Positions 5,751 to 7,293 of a stretch of DNA of 7,293 nt are shown one piece after another. Made by a program: the position numbers and the translations under genes. Position 1 is the stretch's first letter, and every line of letters starts with the position of its first letter. The notes under the pieces are model-generated. The model searched no databases. It was not told the DNA's origin and saw only the letters and a list, made by a program, of their open reading frames with translations. Location: assembly GCA_017425725.1 (NCBI GenBank), contig JAFOXU010000060.1:1-7293 (forward strand), written 5' to 3'. Source of the DNA: Alphaproteobacteria bacterium (GTDB lineage Bacteria; Pseudomonadota; Alphaproteobacteria; Rs-D84).

Positions 5751-6834
5751 ATGTGTATTCTTTTGGCATCAAGATGAACATTTTTCCTTGGGCATGTTGT
5801 CCTTGGGCGAATTTGTATGCTTCGTCACCCTTGCCAAAGAAAATATCTGCACGGATAAAACCACGAATTGCACTGCCTGTATCTTGGGCAATCATCAGTC
5901 GACGAAATGCACGACCATCAGACAGATTTGTGCTGATGTATACTGGCAATCCCAATGTGTACAAACTGTCGTCCATGGCAACACTGCGGATTTTTGATAG
6001 AGGTGTGCCCAGTTTTCCAACAACATCAGGTGGGGTTGATTCATAGAAATATACATATCGTGGATTTTTGTAAATTACATCTTTGGCCAATGCAGGGTTG
6101 GCTTTCAAATGTTGCCATACAGCCTCGGATGAATAGCCACCAGATGGACGTATGCCACGGTTGCGTAACTCTTCGCCAATGGATTTAAACGGCATATCGT
6201 TTACAGCGCCAAAGTTTAATTTGACATCTGTACCATCTTCTAAGCGTAAATTACCACTGCCTTGGATTTGCAGGTTTTGTACGTCAACAATATTTGCCCA
6301 ATATAAAACACGTCCGATTTTCTTTTCGACAATGTCTTTCTTAGATACACCTTTGTAATTTCGGCCGTCATTTGGAACAGCCATCAATGGTTCGTTACAT
6401 TGTGTGGTTTGTTTGCGACATGCAGGAATTATTGGGGAATAATATCCGGTATATGTACCTGTGTCTGTGCCGTTTTCGTTAAAGATTTGATATGGTTGAA
6501 AGTGTGATTCAAACCATGCACGAACAGTTGCAACGTCGGCAGATGCGCTGGGCAACATGCGACATTTTTCTGCAAATAATTCACGGTCTGGAATTACACG
6601 ACCAACATATTGAATTTTTGCCTTGCATGAATTACGGAATGCCTGCAATGCATAGCGTACATCATCATCTTGCCAGCCTGGTAATTGACTGTATGATACA
6701 CGCTTGAAATTAGAAGGTATAACAGAGTTATCACCAGATATTGTCGGTGTTGACAGGTCGCATCCAGCAAATAAAAAACAACAAAAAGTCGCAATTAATC
6801 CGTTCTTTATAAATGATCTATTAAAAAATAACAT
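5734..6834 (-). CDS. mltA: Membrane-bound lytic murein transglycosylase A (lipoprotein)
   Basis: MltA cleaves the glycan strands of peptidoglycan between MurNAc and GlcNAc, forming 1,6-anhydro ends, in the periplasm from a membrane anchor. The 366-aa protein starts with a basic n-region, a hydrophobic stretch (12-23) and a lipobox FAGC with lipidated Cys25. The MltA domain follows: GYYSPIIPACR (130-140), LYWANIVDVQNLQIQGSGNL (177-196) and RGIRPSGGYSSEAVWQHLK (226-243). The C-terminal 3D-type region has AQDTGSAIRGFIRADIFFGK then GDEAY (316-340). Asp318, Asp330 and Asp337 are the three conserved aspartates, with Asp318 (DTG) the likely general acid/base by family analogy. Length and motifs are complete. 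It is the first gene of a five-gene unit, divergent from secB. Its ribosome binding site is unusual: seven G (6845-6851) ten bases before the ATG. Confidence 0.95.
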   Translation of the reverse strand: MLFFNRSFIKNGLIATFCCFLFAGCDLSTPTISGDNSVIPSNFKRVSYSQLPGWQDDDVRYALQAFRNSCKAKIQYVGRVIPDRELFAEKCRMLPSASADVATVRAWFESHFQPYQIFNENGTDTGTYTGYYSPIIPACRKQTTQCNEPLMAVPNDGRNYKGVSKKDIVEKKIGRVLYWANIVDVQNLQIQGSGNLRLEDGTDVKLNFGAVNDMPFKSIGEELRNRGIRPSGGYSSEAVWQHLKANPALAKDVIYKNPRYVYFYESTPPDVVGKLGTPLSKIRSVAMDDSLYTLGLPVYISTNLSDGRAFRRLMIAQDTGSAIRGFIRADIFFGKGDEAYKFAQGQHAQGKMFILMPKEYTYVKPR

Positions 6835-6853
6835 TTTTATATTGCCCCCCCAC

Positions 6854-6881
6854 TTGTAAAATAATTTTATAGTGCTATATT
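6854..6881 (+). promoter_or_regulatory. Predicted promoter of secB
   Basis: TTGTAA (6854-6859), a 16-bp spacer and TATATT (6876-6881) preceded by TG one base away (extended -10, TGCTATATT). The predicted start is near 6888, leaving a leader of about 58 nt. It overlaps the opposite mltA promoter. Confidence 0.55.
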
Positions 6882-6893
6882 ATCATAAAACAA
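6866..6893 (-). promoter_or_regulatory. Predicted promoter of the mltA-ruvC unit
   Basis: Reading on the minus strand, -35 TTGTTT (6893-6888), a 16-bp spacer and -10 TATAAA (6871-6866). The leader would be about 25 nt. The -10 boxes of the two divergent promoters lie within 16 bp of each other. Confidence 0.5.
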
Positions 6894-6932
6894 GGACATA
6901 AGTCCAGACATTAAGGTCGCCACAAATATCAC

Positions 6933-6938
6933 AAGGAG
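6933..6938 (+). promoter_or_regulatory. Ribosome binding site of secB
   Basis: AAGGAG, eight bases upstream of ATG 6947, is a near-perfect Shine-Dalgarno sequence and the strongest in the window. It suggests efficient translation of secB and fixes its start. Confidence 0.8.
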
Positions 6939-6946
6939 AAATTATA

Positions 6947-7293
6947 ATGGCAAAATTTAATATTATATCTCAGTTCTTGAAAGACATTTCTTTTGAAAGC
7001 CCAAACGTACCGGAATTGTTCTTTAAAAACGATAATAGTCCTGCAAAAATGGAAATCAATATTGATTTGCAGGTTAAGGGTGCAGAAAATAACTTGTTCA
7101 TGGTTGATTTGATTACCAAGGTTCATTCAAAACTGGAAAATGGCGACAAGTCTATTTTCTTGATTGAATCGACATATTCAGGTTTGGTTCAAATGGAAGA
7201 AGAAAAAGACGAGGAAGTCAAAAAACGTACATTGTTAATTGATGTTCCAACATTGTTGTTCCCAGCAGTTCGTGCATTGATTACACGTTTGAC
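6947..7293 (+). CDS. secB: Protein-export chaperone SecB (5' part; truncated by window edge)
   Basis: SecB is a cytoplasmic tetrameric chaperone that keeps precursor proteins unfolded and hands them to SecA for export through SecYEG. The visible 115 residues, of a usual ~150-165, include SQFLKDISFESPNVPELFF (8-26), matching the family's KDLSFENP-type start. Then come the alternating strands MEINIDLQVKG (35-45), FMVDLITKVHSKL (51-63) and IFLIESTYSGLVQM (70-83), and the hallmark VPTLLFPAVRALI (100-112), where the window ends. The strong ribosome binding site sets the start. The divergent arrangement with mltA is common in Alphaproteobacteria, although other genes often lie between them. SecB may serve export of neighbours such as MltA or the 3246-4265 product, but this is inference. 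Confidence 0.95.
   Translation, partial: MAKFNIISQFLKDISFESPNVPELFFKNDNSPAKMEINIDLQVKGAENNLFMVDLITKVHSKLENGDKSIFLIESTYSGLVQMEEEKDEEVKKRTLLIDVPTLLFPAVRALITRL

Noticed and set aside
6894..6905. GGAC-ATAA-GTCC hairpin in the secB leader as a riboswitch or operator.
   Set aside because: The stem is only four pairs and the rest of the leader shows no further structure, so it is noted only within the promoter finding.
1..7293. CRISPR array, prophage, insertion sequence, toxin-antitoxin or defence island.
   Set aside because: There are no direct-repeat arrays, integrase or transposase motifs, or recognised defence domains. Most genes are core housekeeping genes.

Overview
The window is a compact, AT-rich bacterial chromosome segment. 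It most likely comes from an alphaproteobacterium with a reduced, possibly host-associated genome. The grounds are the divergent secB/mltA pair (a typical alphaproteobacterial neighbourhood), a RuvC whose second catalytic motif continues into VNKNP, short proteins, very short intergenic gaps and chained start/stop overlaps. The taxonomic placement is inference, and no rRNA or other marker is present to confirm it. TAG, TAA and TGA all serve as stops, so the standard bacterial code fits.

Layout. (1) Bases 1-1568, minus strand: ruvA followed by mnmE, which runs off the left edge inside its GTPase domain. (2) Bases 1620-3181, plus strand: yebC, then a GC-rich imperfect inverted repeat of 54 nt, then a short stand-alone nucleotidyltransferase of the CCA-adding/poly(A) polymerase type. 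(3) Bases 3246-4265, plus strand: an exported protein of unknown function with its own strong promoter, a Gly/Ala/Val-rich sequence and an internal duplication. (4) Bases 4273-6834, minus strand: a tightly packed five-gene unit, read mltA > DUF721/DciA-like > 158-aa membrane protein > 61-aa membrane protein > ruvC, with three start/stop overlaps and one 13-nt gap. (5) Bases 6947-7293, plus strand: secB, divergent from mltA and cut by the right edge.

How the genes fit together. RuvA and RuvC belong to the Holliday-junction processing machine, but here they sit in two different transcription units. They are separated by yebC and two plus-strand genes, although yebC-ruvC-ruvA-ruvB is the common order. 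MnmE modifies tRNA wobble uridines. YebC is a conserved translation/regulatory factor. SecB feeds the Sec pathway, while MltA (a lipoprotein) and the 3246-4265 product both carry Sec-type signals.

The least explained parts are the duplicated exported protein, the two small membrane-protein genes inserted between the DciA-like gene and ruvC, the lone nucleotidyltransferase, the GC-rich hairpin, and two poly-G tracts lying just upstream of the start codons of the two envelope genes. I see no mobile element, CRISPR array, tRNA, rRNA or clear intrinsic terminator. No stretch over 300 bases lacks a gene.
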